Shown: one piece after another, positions 31,340 to 40,223 of the stretch
Layout of the letters: the number at the start of each line of letters is the position of its first letter
Numbering within the stretch: the stretch's first letter is position 1
Virus record (IMG/VR): IMGVR_UViG_3300009419_000026
Location: 1-50,825 of that record
DNA: 50,825 nucleotides
Direction: 5' to 3' (one strand)
Source of the DNA: a virus
Made by a program: the position numbers and the translations under genes
Notes under the pieces: model-generated
Databases searched by the model: none
What the model was told of the DNA's origin: nothing
What the model saw: only the letters and a program-made list of their open reading frames with translations

Positions 31340-33406
31340 TTAAAATTGACCGACAACTTCAGAGAACTCAACGCCAGTTCTAACGGCAACGAAATTCAAC
31401 TGGATGTAGTTAATAGACTTAGCTGGCTTGATGTAGATATCTCCAACAAACTCATTTCTATCAATAACTTCACCAGTGTTGTTTGATGTATCACAAACAA
31501 CCTTGAAATCATAAATGCCACGACGACCTTGGACGTCACGCAAGAATGGTTCGACTAAGTTACGGAATTGAGCTCTTGTGAAATCATCGTTGAACTCAAA
31601 CAGTGTGAACTTAGCAGCAGTTGCAATTGCTTTTTCCAAAACAATAAACAATCTACGTACGTTGATTCTATCGAAAGCACTTGGCTTAGACAACAGGGTC
31701 TTATCACCAAACAGAATAGTACCTTGACCTGGGAATGTAACAACTGGGTTAACACCAGCCTTGTACAATTGATCGCGATATGCTTTTGCTGGGTTGTAAG
31801 CAAGTTTAACAATGTTCTTGATCTGACCGCGGTTGAAACCAGCAGGTGAGAACCAAGGATCTCTTTGGTCATCAGTGCGGACACATAGACCAGCAACATC
31901 ACCGTTCAATGGAACGTAACGATAGATATCATTGTACTTGTCGTATTGATATTTGTAACCAGAATCCAACACTGCGTAAGAAGTACTTCTCATGCTGTTG
32001 CGGAATGCGATGACAGCATCAGACTCAGAACCAGCGTTATTAACAACGTCACCCTTTTCTGGTGAAGCAAATACAACGCAATCCTTGCGGACTTCAGCAA
32101 TATTGTCAATCAGATAGTTAGCAAGCTGTTCACCGTTTGTTCCACCATATGACTTACCAGTCAATACTAGGGAGATGTCTACACTCTCAGCAGATGCGAA
32201 CAAGTCATATCCAGCCAAAAGAGTTCCAATACCAACTGTACCTTCTACTTCACCGTCTTTAGCACCTTGGAAGGAAACTGATAGAGGTTTTGTGTTTGTA
32301 GAGTTGATAAGTGCAGAGGCAGTAGCAGAGGCTGCACCAGCTCTGTCATTGGCCCACCACACATAAGAAGAACCATCATTGATTACTGTCTTGTAATAGT
32401 TTGTAGAACCATCTTCAGTCTTAGCATCTGTGGATCTTGAAACACCCTCAAACACCTCAAGAATTGTTCCAGGAACACCAGTAAATAAACCATCTTGGTC
32501 AGTTACTACAACATGCAACTCATCGGAAGCAGCTGTGTTACCAAAACTAGTTTGGTATTGAGAAGTGCCAGGAGCACCATCAACAGCATTATAGAATTCC
32601 CAATTACGAGTAATTGTGTTGGAAGTGAATGCAGTGGACAGCTGATACTTAGACTCAGTTGTAATATCAACAAAACGGTGTGTAGCATTTGACTGAGGAA
32701 CAGAGTCCAAAGCACTAATCTTCATGTATTGTTCACCAATACTTGAGTTACCAACCTTTACATAGTCACCAACAGATAGTGTTGACAAGACTGTATTAGC
32801 TTGTGTATTAGCTTCAGCAAAAGTACCTGTAGCAGAGTTAGCTAGTGAAAAACGAATAATTGTATTACCAACCTCCGTGATCAGTACACCAGCAGCAACG
32901 TTAGCGTTACCACCGTTAAGATTGGCTGTTAAAGAAAACGCATCTGCAGTATCGCAAACAGAGATCTTCAAAGAGTTACCAATCAGACCAGGACACTTAG
33001 CAACATACTTGATGTCGCTACTAAAGGTCAAAGCGTCGTAGCTGTCTGCATTTTTAACTGTAGCAGCTTGGACTTGTGTGTTGGTTACAGCGGCGGTATT
33101 AGCAACGGCAGATAAAACAACACTAGCACCGTCAGCAGAAGCTGTGGTGTTGGCTGCTCTAACTACATATAACTTATTACCGTAAGATAAGAAATTGGCG
33201 GCGGTAAAAAACGTTTCAGCATTATGATTTGTTGGTTTGCCGAATCTATTTACTAGATTAGACTCAGAGTCAACTAAGACTCTTTCACCCACTGGACCCC
33301 AACGGAACACACCAGCAAGGGCGCCTTCAGTAGAAGAAACAGCAGGGACAACCGTGGTTAGGTCAATTTCTGAAACATTTACGCCTGGACTAACTTGAAA
33401 AGGCAT
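31340..33406 (-). CDS. 18: Tail sheath protein gp18
   Basis: 688 residues. Contractile sheath. Starts MPFQVSPGVNVSEIDLT, typical for T4-like sheaths, then TEGALAGVFRWGPVGE, a variable central region of about 300 residues (surface domains), and the conserved C-terminus with LYKAGVNPVVTFPGQGTILFGDKT, FDRINVRRLFIVLEKAI and FRNLVEPFLRDVQGRRG. The ATG at 33406 has GGGAG six bases upstream; ATG 33412 and a TTG are less likely. Two late promoters in tandem lie upstream. Confidence 0.96.
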   Translation of the reverse strand: MPFQVSPGVNVSEIDLTTVVPAVSSTEGALAGVFRWGPVGERVLVDSESNLVNRFGKPTNHNAETFFTAANFLSYGNKLYVVRAANTTASADGASVVLSAVANTAAVTNTQVQAATVKNADSYDALTFSSDIKYVAKCPGLIGNSLKISVCDTADAFSLTANLNGGNANVAAGVLITEVGNTIIRFSLANSATGTFAEANTQANTVLSTLSVGDYVKVGNSSIGEQYMKISALDSVPQSNATHRFVDITTESKYQLSTAFTSNTITRNWEFYNAVDGAPGTSQYQTSFGNTAASDELHVVVTDQDGLFTGVPGTILEVFEGVSRSTDAKTEDGSTNYYKTVINDGSSYVWWANDRAGAASATASALINSTNTKPLSVSFQGAKDGEVEGTVGIGTLLAGYDLFASAESVDISLVLTGKSYGGTNGEQLANYLIDNIAEVRKDCVVFASPEKGDVVNNAGSESDAVIAFRNSMRSTSYAVLDSGYKYQYDKYNDIYRYVPLNGDVAGLCVRTDDQRDPWFSPAGFNRGQIKNIVKLAYNPAKAYRDQLYKAGVNPVVTFPGQGTILFGDKTLLSKPSAFDRINVRRLFIVLEKAIATAAKFTLFEFNDDFTRAQFRNLVEPFLRDVQGRRGIYDFKVVCDTSNNTGEVIDRNEFVGDIYIKPAKSINYIQLNFVAVRTGVEFSEVVGQF

Positions 33407-33432
33407 GTTCATCTCCCTCAAAAAGAATTTTT

Positions 33433-33440
33433 ATTTATAC
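33433..33440 (-). promoter_or_regulatory. T4-type late promoter of gene 18 (proximal)
   Basis: Exact TATAAATA 27 bases upstream of the gene 18 ATG. Confidence 0.8.
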
Positions 33441-33456
33441 AAGAACGGTTAGAAGT

Positions 33457-33464
33457 ATTTATAA
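33457..33464 (-). promoter_or_regulatory. T4-type late promoter of gene 18 (distal)
   Basis: Exact TATAAATA followed by CT, 24 bases upstream of the proximal copy. The tandem arrangement may raise sheath expression. Confidence 0.7.
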
Positions 33465-33475
33465 ATTGCGGTTTT

Positions 33476-35095
33476 CTAGCTTCTCATCCAGTCATTGAAT
33501 GACACATGCTCTAGTTCCATAACTTGTATTTCTTGAATGGGATCTCTTCTATCATCAATCAAGCCAAACGGCAGCATGCTTTCTTCTAACATTTTTTGCT
33601 GTTCATTATATAGATTTAGCCGGATGTCCCCACTTGTCACTTCCTTGAAGTAATCTTGAGTACTCATCCAAGCAAACAACACATGACACATTACCAAGTC
33701 ATCATTACCGTCCTCTGCCTCATATGAGGAACCCTTCAACGCAAACCTTGACAACTCATTGATAGTATTATAATCTTCAATGATTAGCTTATTGTTCTCT
33801 ATCAGAGTTTTAAGAACACTACAACCGATTCTCTTTACTTGCTTGGATGTCTTGACACCTATCGATTGAGTTCTTCCGTGACCAGTGGAAATATACTGTC
33901 CTGCACCATCACTTGATGTGTAGATGATATTGTCATACTCAAGCTCATGATATAGGATATCTGCAACTTGTTGGCCAACATCATTAGTCTCAACTAAGAC
34001 CAAAGCTCTATTGTAATGTTTTGCTGTCTGCTCAATAACAGTTGGATATAATAAAGACGATACTGTATTGTTTCTGAAAGTTGCAACCGTCTTATATGGA
34101 ACCTCGGAAATATCCATCACAGCAAAAGCACTATAGTCTAGACCTTTGGCTCTTGACGTATCAGCAACTAATGTGTAAAGTCTATCTTGGATAGGAGCAG
34201 AATAGATCTTTAAGCCCTCTTCAGAAGAATCAATCGGAGTCCGGAATACCATTCTTCTTAGTACGTTAGGTGATATCAATGTGTTGGAAGATCCTAAGAA
34301 CTCACATTCAAACTCCTGACGGAACTGTTCTTCAGAAGTATTCTTAATGGTTTCAGCTTTCCACTCTTCATCGCGACCTGGAATATCACTCCAGTGTACA
34401 TCTACTCTCTTATAAGAGTTTCTATTCTCTTCACTGTCCACCCACAACTTATAGAACATATTAAGTCCGTTGGGTGTAGATGTGATCAATACCTTGGTAG
34501 TTTTACCAGATGAGATAGTAGGATAGACAGAAGCAAAGAACTCTTCTTGGATGTTTGTTGGAACGAATGCAAACTCATCAAGGTAAACCAAGTTAAATGA
34601 TCCACCGCGAATTGCACTTGAAGTTGTTGAGCTGGCTAGAACCTTAGAGCCGTTCTCCAATTCTAAGTTACCTTTATTCCACTCTACAATACCTTGCTGC
34701 ATCCATCTAGGTAAATGTTCGTAAGCTAACTGGATACGAGACAAGATCTCGCGAGCTTGTCTTTCTTTGTTAGCTAAGATAGCAACATTGTAATTTTCAT
34801 TGAACAAGATCTGCCACAAGATCATAGAAGCAACTGTTGTTGTCTTACCGACCTGACGAGGCATCTTGGCAACAACGAAACGTTCTTGAACTGCAGTGAG
34901 GACCATATCCTCCTGGAACTCCCACATCCTAAAAGGAATTAAACCCTGATCAACGTTAATAATCTTAACGTACGTCTTAATGAAGTGGATTGGATCTTTT
35001 GCGCACTTAATATACTCTCTGACTTGCTCAGGAGTAAAGTCAATCTTTACATCTGACTTCTTGAGGTTCTTATTACCAAGATAACCATCACTCAC
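33476..35095 (-). CDS. 17: Terminase large subunit gp17
   Basis: 539 residues. Packaging ATPase and headful nuclease. Seen: Walker A MPRQVGKTT (near residue 79), Walker B LVYLDEFAF with catalytic Glu, the coupling motif ITSTPNG, and RNase H-like nuclease residues in VADTSRAKGLDYSA, LVETNDVG and DGNDDLVM. Starts with GTG overlapping the gene 16 stop (GTGA); no ATG gives the family N-terminus. Confidence 0.97.
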   Translation of the reverse strand: MSDGYLGNKNLKKSDVKIDFTPEQVREYIKCAKDPIHFIKTYVKIINVDQGLIPFRMWEFQEDMVLTAVQERFVVAKMPRQVGKTTTVASMILWQILFNENYNVAILANKERQAREILSRIQLAYEHLPRWMQQGIVEWNKGNLELENGSKVLASSTTSSAIRGGSFNLVYLDEFAFVPTNIQEEFFASVYPTISSGKTTKVLITSTPNGLNMFYKLWVDSEENRNSYKRVDVHWSDIPGRDEEWKAETIKNTSEEQFRQEFECEFLGSSNTLISPNVLRRMVFRTPIDSSEEGLKIYSAPIQDRLYTLVADTSRAKGLDYSAFAVMDISEVPYKTVATFRNNTVSSLLYPTVIEQTAKHYNRALVLVETNDVGQQVADILYHELEYDNIIYTSSDGAGQYISTGHGRTQSIGVKTSKQVKRIGCSVLKTLIENNKLIIEDYNTINELSRFALKGSSYEAEDGNDDLVMCHVLFAWMSTQDYFKEVTSGDIRLNLYNEQQKMLEESMLPFGLIDDRRDPIQEIQVMELEHVSFNDWMRS

Positions 35096-35490
35096 TTATT
35101 GTCCTTTAACAACTTCAATAGATCAGCAGTCGACCCAAGATATAGATTGTTGTTTACAGTTTGTGGACCACCATTATCTACCTTCTCAAGATCTTTTCTT
35201 TTTTTGGCAAGCTCAAGCAAGTCTTTATTAGCATCAGCAACCGCTTTAACCAGCGTTGCAACGACTTCATAGCTTCTTGGGTGCTGACTCATCCCAGCAA
35301 CGTCGAGAATGCCACTGAGCGCTTCCTGACCCTTTTCTATAACGGCAATCATGTTGCCTCTTGCGTATTCATAATCATCTACAATGTTATCACGCTCAGC
35401 TTTCTTACTATCCTCAATTGGTTGAAGATCTAAGCTGTTTGCAATAACATCATGATTTTGTGATGATGTATCCATAATTATCGTTTGCAT
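35092..35490 (-). CDS. 16: Terminase small subunit gp16
   Basis: 132 residues, helical. Regulates gp17 and recognises DNA in packaging. Central coiled coil with YARGNMIAVIEKGQEALSG, MSQHPRSYEVVATLVKAV and ANKDLLELAKKRKDLEK; the PRSYEV motif is typical of T4-like gp16. The start overlaps gene 15 by 41 bases; a second ATG five codons in is possible. Confidence 0.93.
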   Translation of the reverse strand: MQTIIMDTSSQNHDVIANSLDLQPIEDSKKAERDNIVDDYEYARGNMIAVIEKGQEALSGILDVAGMSQHPRSYEVVATLVKAVADANKDLLELAKKRKDLEKVDNGGPQTVNNNLYLGSTADLLKLLKDNK

Positions 35491-36283
35491 TTATTTGATC
35501 CGAACTTACTGACAAAGCAGAATTAGATGTTGGTGAACCATTTGCTAACATTCCTGGTGCAATAGTAACGCTTTCTACAACGTCTAAATTTCCAACAGCA
35601 TCAGCTACATTAGTGTATGTAGATGTATCGTAGAAGTTAATATTTGCAAGTTTGATTAGACCAGCACTCAGTCCACTACTACTAGATGGTCTTGTAGGTC
35701 CAAAAATATAACCCTTCATCGTGAAACTTAAAGTCCAAACAATAGACCTTCTCTCTTCAAAGTTACCTTCGTAGGAATCTTCAGAAGAGACAGCATTGAG
35801 GATGATCGGTATATCCAATTTGATTCCAAGTTCAGGAATTAAATCTACTGTTGAATTCCAACTGGGAGTAAAGAAGGGTAAAATTTGTTCTAGGATTCTT
35901 GTACCGTCATCAGCATTCTTGACTGCAATAGACAATATAAAATTAAAATCGTATGGTACTGGGGTGTATTGATATTTGGTTTGATCATTAGTATTAACAC
36001 CAACAATCTTTCCAATTGTATTTAATTTTCTTGTTGGTCCATAATTGAGATCAGTTAACTCAAAACTCATCCTTGGAAGAACAATGGCTGGCCTATTTAA
36101 ACTAGGATCAGCATCAAGCCTGGCCAACATCTTCTCTTTTGGACCATATGAAATGGGAACTTTTATTGTTCTTGTTACACCATTAGATGTATCTTCGCGG
36201 TTAATGTGAATATCATTAAACAGAGTTCCGAACAATATTACATATCTACGTATTGTATTGTGATAGAAAGTGTGGCCTAAAAT
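35450..36283 (-). CDS. 15: Tail sheath terminator/completion protein gp15, apparent ATT start
   Basis: 277 residues if started at ATT 36283. T4 gp15 (272) caps the tail and joins it to the neck. IRRYVILFGTLFNDIHINRE matches T4 FRRYATLMGDLFSNIQIKRQ, and PISYGPKEKMLARLDADP, ILPRMSFELTDLNYGPTRK, ILEQILPFFTPSWN and SFTMKGYIFGP follow. The first ordinary start codon is TTG at 36235, which would delete the conserved N-terminal 16 residues. AGGAG lies seven bases before the ATT, and the frame from there reads LGHTFYHNTIRRY as in relatives. So ATT (or a mutated ATG) is the likely start. Confidence 0.88.
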   Translation of the reverse strand: MLGHTFYHNTIRRYVILFGTLFNDIHINREDTSNGVTRTIKVPISYGPKEKMLARLDADPSLNRPAIVLPRMSFELTDLNYGPTRKLNTIGKIVGVNTNDQTKYQYTPVPYDFNFILSIAVKNADDGTRILEQILPFFTPSWNSTVDLIPELGIKLDIPIILNAVSSEDSYEGNFEERRSIVWTLSFTMKGYIFGPTRPSSSSGLSAGLIKLANINFYDTSTYTNVADAVGNLDVVESVTIAPGMLANGSPTSNSALSVSSDQINANDNYGYIITKS

Positions 36284-36317
36284 TTTATTTCTCCTATATA
36301 TTAGTTATGGAGGTAGC

Positions 36318-36959
36318 ATGTATTATACTTATCTAATCGGATGGAGCGCTCATAACTTATGGTATTATGGGGTCAGATACTCAAAGAACAGTAAACCGGA
36401 CGATCTATTACAAACATATTTTACATCTTCCAATTTTGTAAAAGATTATATTGTAAAACTTGGTCTTCCTGATATTAAGGAAGTAAGACGTGTATTCAAC
36501 ACTAAAGAGCAGGCTATTATCTGGGAGCACAAAGTCTTAAGAAGAATGAAGGTTGTTAAAAAAAATAATTGGATCAACAAGACAGATAATAAGGCCATAT
36601 GTTCTGATAGTGAAAAGGCCAACAAAGCTAGGATTAATAACAGTCTCCTTGGTGCTGCTTACACAAAAGGAAAACAATGGGAGCAGATCATAGGTCAAGA
36701 GGCAGCAAGTAAAAAGAAAGCAGCTCTAAGTTTAAGATCAAAACAAATGTGGGATCAAGGACTTATGAACTCCAAAAAACCCAATGATACTACCAACTAT
36801 AAGAGAGCTGCTAAACAAAGATGGCAGGATCCTGAGCTAAAAAAAATACATTCACAAAGAATGAAGGTTATTTGGCAGCAAAGAAAAGATCAGAATCTTC
36901 CCCCTTCACTGAAAGGATCTGCTTCGGAAAAGTCTAAGAAGTCGTCAGATTCAGTTTGA
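36318..36959 (+). CDS. GIY-YIG-type homing endonuclease
   Basis: 213 residues, the only plus-strand gene. MYYTYLIGWSAHNLWYYGVR resembles a GIY-YIG module start, followed by YFTSSNFVKDYI, LPDIKEVRRVF and AIIWEHKVLRRM (catalytic Arg and Glu helix), and WINKTDNKAI. The C-terminal half has repeated KxxxLRSKQMWDQG / RAAKQRWQDPELKKIHSQRMKVIWQQ units like NUMOD DNA-binding motifs. GGAGG precedes the ATG by four bases; an earlier in-frame start is less likely. It sits between genes 15 and 14, and its last 70 bases overlap the 3' end of gene 14 antisense. Mobile, selfish element. Confidence 0.85.
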   Translation: MYYTYLIGWSAHNLWYYGVRYSKNSKPDDLLQTYFTSSNFVKDYIVKLGLPDIKEVRRVFNTKEQAIIWEHKVLRRMKVVKKNNWINKTDNKAICSDSEKANKARINNSLLGAAYTKGKQWEQIIGQEAASKKKAALSLRSKQMWDQGLMNSKKPNDTTNYKRAAKQRWQDPELKKIHSQRMKVIWQQRKDQNLPPSLKGSASEKSKKSSDSV

Positions 36960-37621
36960 ACATCAAAGTTATCAGAAAGTACATCCTGTACTTCCAAATC
37001 AAATTCTTCTCTGACCAAAGAGAAACCATCTTCCATTGTAAGCTCTAATCCACTTTCAGATAGAATAGCAAAAGTATTCATTGCATCAGAGTATTCATTC
37101 TGTAGATCATCAATAGCTTCAAAGCCAGTATCAAAAACTTCATTGCTATATTCAAACAACTCACACTTCAAATCATACATCTGTAATGCACCCATCTGAT
37201 AAAAGACAGGTTCATGTTCAACAAACTTTATTTGGAACACTTTGTTATTCAAAGGCATGAAGATTAAATCACCTTCACGTGGCCTGATATAATTGATAGA
37301 CTCATATCGCTGAACTTCATCCTCAAAGGTTCTTCTAGCAATAGTTAGAGTCATTTGATCTCTAATTTCAACATTGAACTTGGAAAGGAAATCACCCTCG
37401 CCAGCAAATCCTTCAACATTTTTAACATACATCTCTACCATGTATGATGTGTTATATTCTGAAAGAGAATCTTCACCATAGATGTTATCTTTTTTGACTA
37501 TTCTTTTAGGAATATACCAACAGTCAAGACCATAAATCTTAATTGATTCAATTACCAAATCCTCAATGAGCATTTGCTCTTGCGAAGATTGGAAGTTGTT
37601 GAAGAAGAAATTAGTTGCCAA
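36890..37621 (-). CDS. 14: Neck protein gp14
   Basis: 243 residues; T4 gp14 has 256. Head completion protein forming the neck with gp13. Matches: LIEDLVIESIKIYGLDCWYIPKRIVKKD (cited: ESIKIYGLDCWYIPKR), NIYGEDSLSEY, GYAxEG-like GFAGEGDFLSKF, REGDLIFMPLNNKVFQIKFVE. The C-terminal region is acidic and ends DPFSEGGRF. Starts at TTG, forced by an in-frame stop just upstream. Its last 70 bases also encode the end of the homing endonuclease on the other strand. Confidence 0.93.
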   Translation of the reverse strand: MATNFFFNNFQSSQEQMLIEDLVIESIKIYGLDCWYIPKRIVKKDNIYGEDSLSEYNTSYMVEMYVKNVEGFAGEGDFLSKFNVEIRDQMTLTIARRTFEDEVQRYESINYIRPREGDLIFMPLNNKVFQIKFVEHEPVFYQMGALQMYDLKCELFEYSNEVFDTGFEAIDDLQNEYSDAMNTFAILSESGLELTMEDGFSLVREEFDLEVQDVLSDNFDVQTESDDFLDFSEADPFSEGGRF

Positions 37622-37626
37622 TTACA

Positions 37627-38370
37627 TCACCCAATCATATCTGAAACAGGCAATGAGTAACTGGAAAGCATTTCTTGTTCAAGTTTCTCAATAGCTTTTT
37701 CAGCATCATCCAGAATCTTTTCACCATTGAACTGAACACCACCAGGAAGTTGTAGACCGGTAAACTTAGTTAAGTTAGATCCCCATTGATACTTAATCTT
37801 TTGAGTGGTGTATTCCTGCAACCAACGATCACCCCATGCATTGGTGTATGTGTCTGGGTCGATCACCTCATACGCTTCAATCAATAGAAACTGGCCAACA
37901 TCTATCTTGGTCCAGTCCATGTCAACATACATCTTGTTGGTATGTCTATTGTATCTGATTGGCTGCTGGCCAACTAAAAGCTCAGTGATAGTTCCTAAGT
38001 GTTGCATGGCCATATAATATGGCAGCAACGAGACTGTGGTTAGTTGATACAAATCATTAAGAGCAATCTGATACCTGATATTAAACATATCACTTGCTCT
38101 TAATGATGGATCCCCAATTTGGAATATACGAATTGCTCCGATAATGTTTTCGGGCAATGTAATATACTTATCGGACTTAATTTGATCGGTTACTGCTTGT
38201 TTATAATAAGTCTTCTCAGTTCCATCAAAGTGGTAATCCCAGTAGTATCTGATACACTCATCAATTCTATCATCTATCTGATCATCATCGACGTTGATCT
38301 CAATTACTGGTTTACCAAGCTTGCGCAAGCAATATTCTTTGAAGGTTGCTCTGCTTGTAGGTACAGCCAT
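37627..38370 (-). CDS. 13: Neck protein gp13
   Basis: 247 residues; T4 gp13 has 309. Head completion/neck protein. Typical parts: TFKEYCLRKLGKPVIEINVDDDQIDDRIDECIRYYWDYHFDGTEK (cited: FKEYCLRKLGKPVIEINVDD), LPENIIGAIRIF, YDLYQLTTVSL-like LNDLYQLTTVSLLPYYM, and WGDRWLQEYTTQKIKYQWG. The ribosome site AGGAG lies in the 3' arm of an 11-bp hairpin directly before the ATG. Confidence 0.93.
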   Translation of the reverse strand: MAVPTSRATFKEYCLRKLGKPVIEINVDDDQIDDRIDECIRYYWDYHFDGTEKTYYKQAVTDQIKSDKYITLPENIIGAIRIFQIGDPSLRASDMFNIRYQIALNDLYQLTTVSLLPYYMAMQHLGTITELLVGQQPIRYNRHTNKMYVDMDWTKIDVGQFLLIEAYEVIDPDTYTNAWGDRWLQEYTTQKIKYQWGSNLTKFTGLQLPGGVQFNGEKILDDAEKAIEKLEQEMLSSYSLPVSDMIG

Positions 38371-38408
38371 AAAAATCTCCTTATACTTTTGGTATTTAGG
38401 AGATTTTT
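38371..38408 (-). promoter_or_regulatory. Long hairpin containing the gene 13 ribosome site
   Basis: Perfect 11-bp inverted repeat AAAAATCTCCT / AGGAGATTTTT with inner pairing (ATAC/GTAT) and loop CAAAA. The 3' arm holds the gene 13 Shine-Dalgarno and ends at the ATG. The 5' arm and loop contain CCTAAATA, 6 of 8 matches to the late promoter. It also follows the preceding gene's stop by 5 bases and could act as terminator. This layout resembles T4 genes soc, e and 49, where only the late transcript frees the ribosome site. Confidence 0.6.
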
Positions 38409-38413
38409 ATTTG

Positions 38414-39676
38414 TTAGATATTTTTGGTATGGGGAAGACGTTCGCCGCCTTCTTTGTTAGCTACAAGCCAAGCAGTAGTTACACATACGTTTAAATTTCT
38501 TAACCAATCGTTGGGAAACCAAGTTTCTCTTCTGTATTCTTGGAATTTAATATCCTTGTTCCTAATAAAATTAGCAAGGTATGAATTCGTGTAATACAAG
38601 AAGCTGTTCTCATTCCAATAACTAACGTGAGTCGGATCTTGGAAAGCACCACGACCATCAGTACTTGGAACTTCAATGAAAGCCCATCCACCGTGAGCAA
38701 GAACTCGGTGGATCTCACTCATTGTTTTAGTCTTATCTCTTAGATGTTCAATAACGTGGCTAGCATTGATTACACCAACACTGTTATCAGGCAAAGGAAT
38801 ACCTTCATTCAAATCACAAGAGATGTCTGCACCTTCTTGATCGATTGTCATGTAACCTGGACGAGGATTCAAGCCACCACCAATATCAACAAGTAGCAAG
38901 CCTTTATCTCTCGCATCCTTCTCAGCCAACGCTTGTGCATTCTGAGCAAACAACTGGATCGTAGTATTCTGAATAGCAACGTTACGCTCCAACCAAGTAT
39001 TATCACCAGTGATTCGGTAGATGTATAACACTTCAGGGATACGATGCATTTTAGTCGCAAGATATGTACGGATACACAACTCGTGGTCATCACAGATAGA
39101 AAGTTCTGGGTTGTGACCACCAATACCAACATACACATCTTTACGCCAAGCTCTCACGTGGTCGGGTGCGTACCAAATGTAACCAAGACTATGACTTGAA
39201 GGCTCGAAGCTGTTCATTGCAAACAACAACTTATCTTTCCACTGGAACATTCTATGCTTCCATCCATATGCCTCGTTGTATGGAATGAACTTGTCTTCCA
39301 TGTGGTTGACGGCATTGTCACTGTAGCAGAAACCAATAGAATCATCTTGGAAAGCTTCGTTCAACCTTTCCAAACAAACATTCACTAACTCATCATCATG
39401 ATCTACCTCAACCAAGATGTCACCTGTACCAGCATGGAATGCTTTGTTCTTTAAGTATCCAATGTTAGGGTTATCCTCACCCTCAATAATAACTACCTTT
39501 GGATTTGCTACAATATCTGAAGGCAAATCGGTTTTCTTGAAACCATTGTTTAAATATAAAACCCATTCCCAGTATTCATAAGTTTGATTTTTAATACTGT
39601 CGTATAGCTCAAGCAAGAACGGAATGTTCTTAACGCTATGTTCTGGTGTGATTAAACTGAATTTGTAATTATGCAT
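38414..39676 (-). CDS. Glycosyltransferase 2 - methyltransferase fusion
   Basis: 420 residues. Residues 1-230: GT2 fold with FSLITPEHSV, NQTYEYWEWVLYLNNG, and VEVDHDDEL (D-x-D metal motif), then SICDDHELCIRTYL. Residues 260-400: SAM methyltransferase of the Methyltransf_11 type, with LLVDIGGGLNPRPGYMTID (motif I), LPDNSVGVINASHVIEHL and IHRVLAHGGWAFIEVP. The ATG at 39676 is used; an upstream TTG is less likely. It overlaps the DUF6445-like gene. Probably builds or modifies a glycan on phage or host surface; target unknown. Confidence 0.85.
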   Translation of the reverse strand: MHNYKFSLITPEHSVKNIPFLLELYDSIKNQTYEYWEWVLYLNNGFKKTDLPSDIVANPKVVIIEGEDNPNIGYLKNKAFHAGTGDILVEVDHDDELVNVCLERLNEAFQDDSIGFCYSDNAVNHMEDKFIPYNEAYGWKHRMFQWKDKLLFAMNSFEPSSHSLGYIWYAPDHVRAWRKDVYVGIGGHNPELSICDDHELCIRTYLATKMHRIPEVLYIYRITGDNTWLERNVAIQNTTIQLFAQNAQALAEKDARDKGLLLVDIGGGLNPRPGYMTIDQEGADISCDLNEGIPLPDNSVGVINASHVIEHLRDKTKTMSEIHRVLAHGGWAFIEVPSTDGRGAFQDPTHVSYWNENSFLYYTNSYLANFIRNKDIKFQEYRRETWFPNDWLRNLNVCVTTAWLVANKEGGERLPHTKNI

Positions 39677-40223
39677 GGTCAAAAAAGAATAGGTGGGTTA
39701 ATCTGGAATTGGTATCGTTGTTTCCGAAGTACATTGAAGCTGAATGAATACATCTAGCGTCCATAATACAAACTCTATTATAGATGTTACCAATACTATC
39801 GATCAACTCAAATTGTGAGGAATCATAATGTCCTGTAGGAAAACTTTCGTTGATTCCCCGATCTTCTAATCTTCTTGCACCAGTACTTTTTGATTTGTAC
39901 AAAGATGTCCCACTTCCAGCTGGAGCATCTGGAGTCAAGTAAATCATAGCTGCCCACTGTTGAGTGTCGTAATGATAAACAATAGGATCCTCAGCAGTCA
40001 GGAACTGAAACCTTCCACACATCCCATGCTCATTCAAAGGCTTTAGTTTCATATTCATGATCTCTTCAAAAGACTCTTGAATACCTGGAAAGTTATATTG
40101 CTCTTTCGATCTTCTTCCCTTATACCATTGAGAGCTCGGCTCATACTCCACATTCATCGCAAATGCTCTAACGTCATCAGGATTGGAATAAAAATTATCT
40201 ACAACAAATAGCCTCTTGTCCAT
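39669..40223 (-). CDS. 2OG-Fe(II) oxygenase-like protein (DUF6445-like)
   Basis: 184 residues. A double-stranded beta-helix pattern: YHYDTQQWAAMIYLTP supplies H-x-D, GTSLYKSK a turn, and RVCIMDARCIHSASMYFG then RLTHLFFF supply the distal His and the Arg that would bind 2-oxoglutarate. The N-terminus (LFVVDNFYSNPDDVRAFAM) is typical of DUF6445-type phage proteins. Probably an iron- and 2-oxoglutarate-dependent hydroxylase. It lies between two glycosyltransferase genes, coupled to the upstream one by TAATG. Confidence 0.75.
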   Translation of the reverse strand: MDKRLFVVDNFYSNPDDVRAFAMNVEYEPSSQWYKGRRSKEQYNFPGIQESFEEIMNMKLKPLNEHGMCGRFQFLTAEDPIVYHYDTQQWAAMIYLTPDAPAGSGTSLYKSKSTGARRLEDRGINESFPTGHYDSSQFELIDSIGNIYNRVCIMDARCIHSASMYFGNNDTNSRLTHLFFFDHA

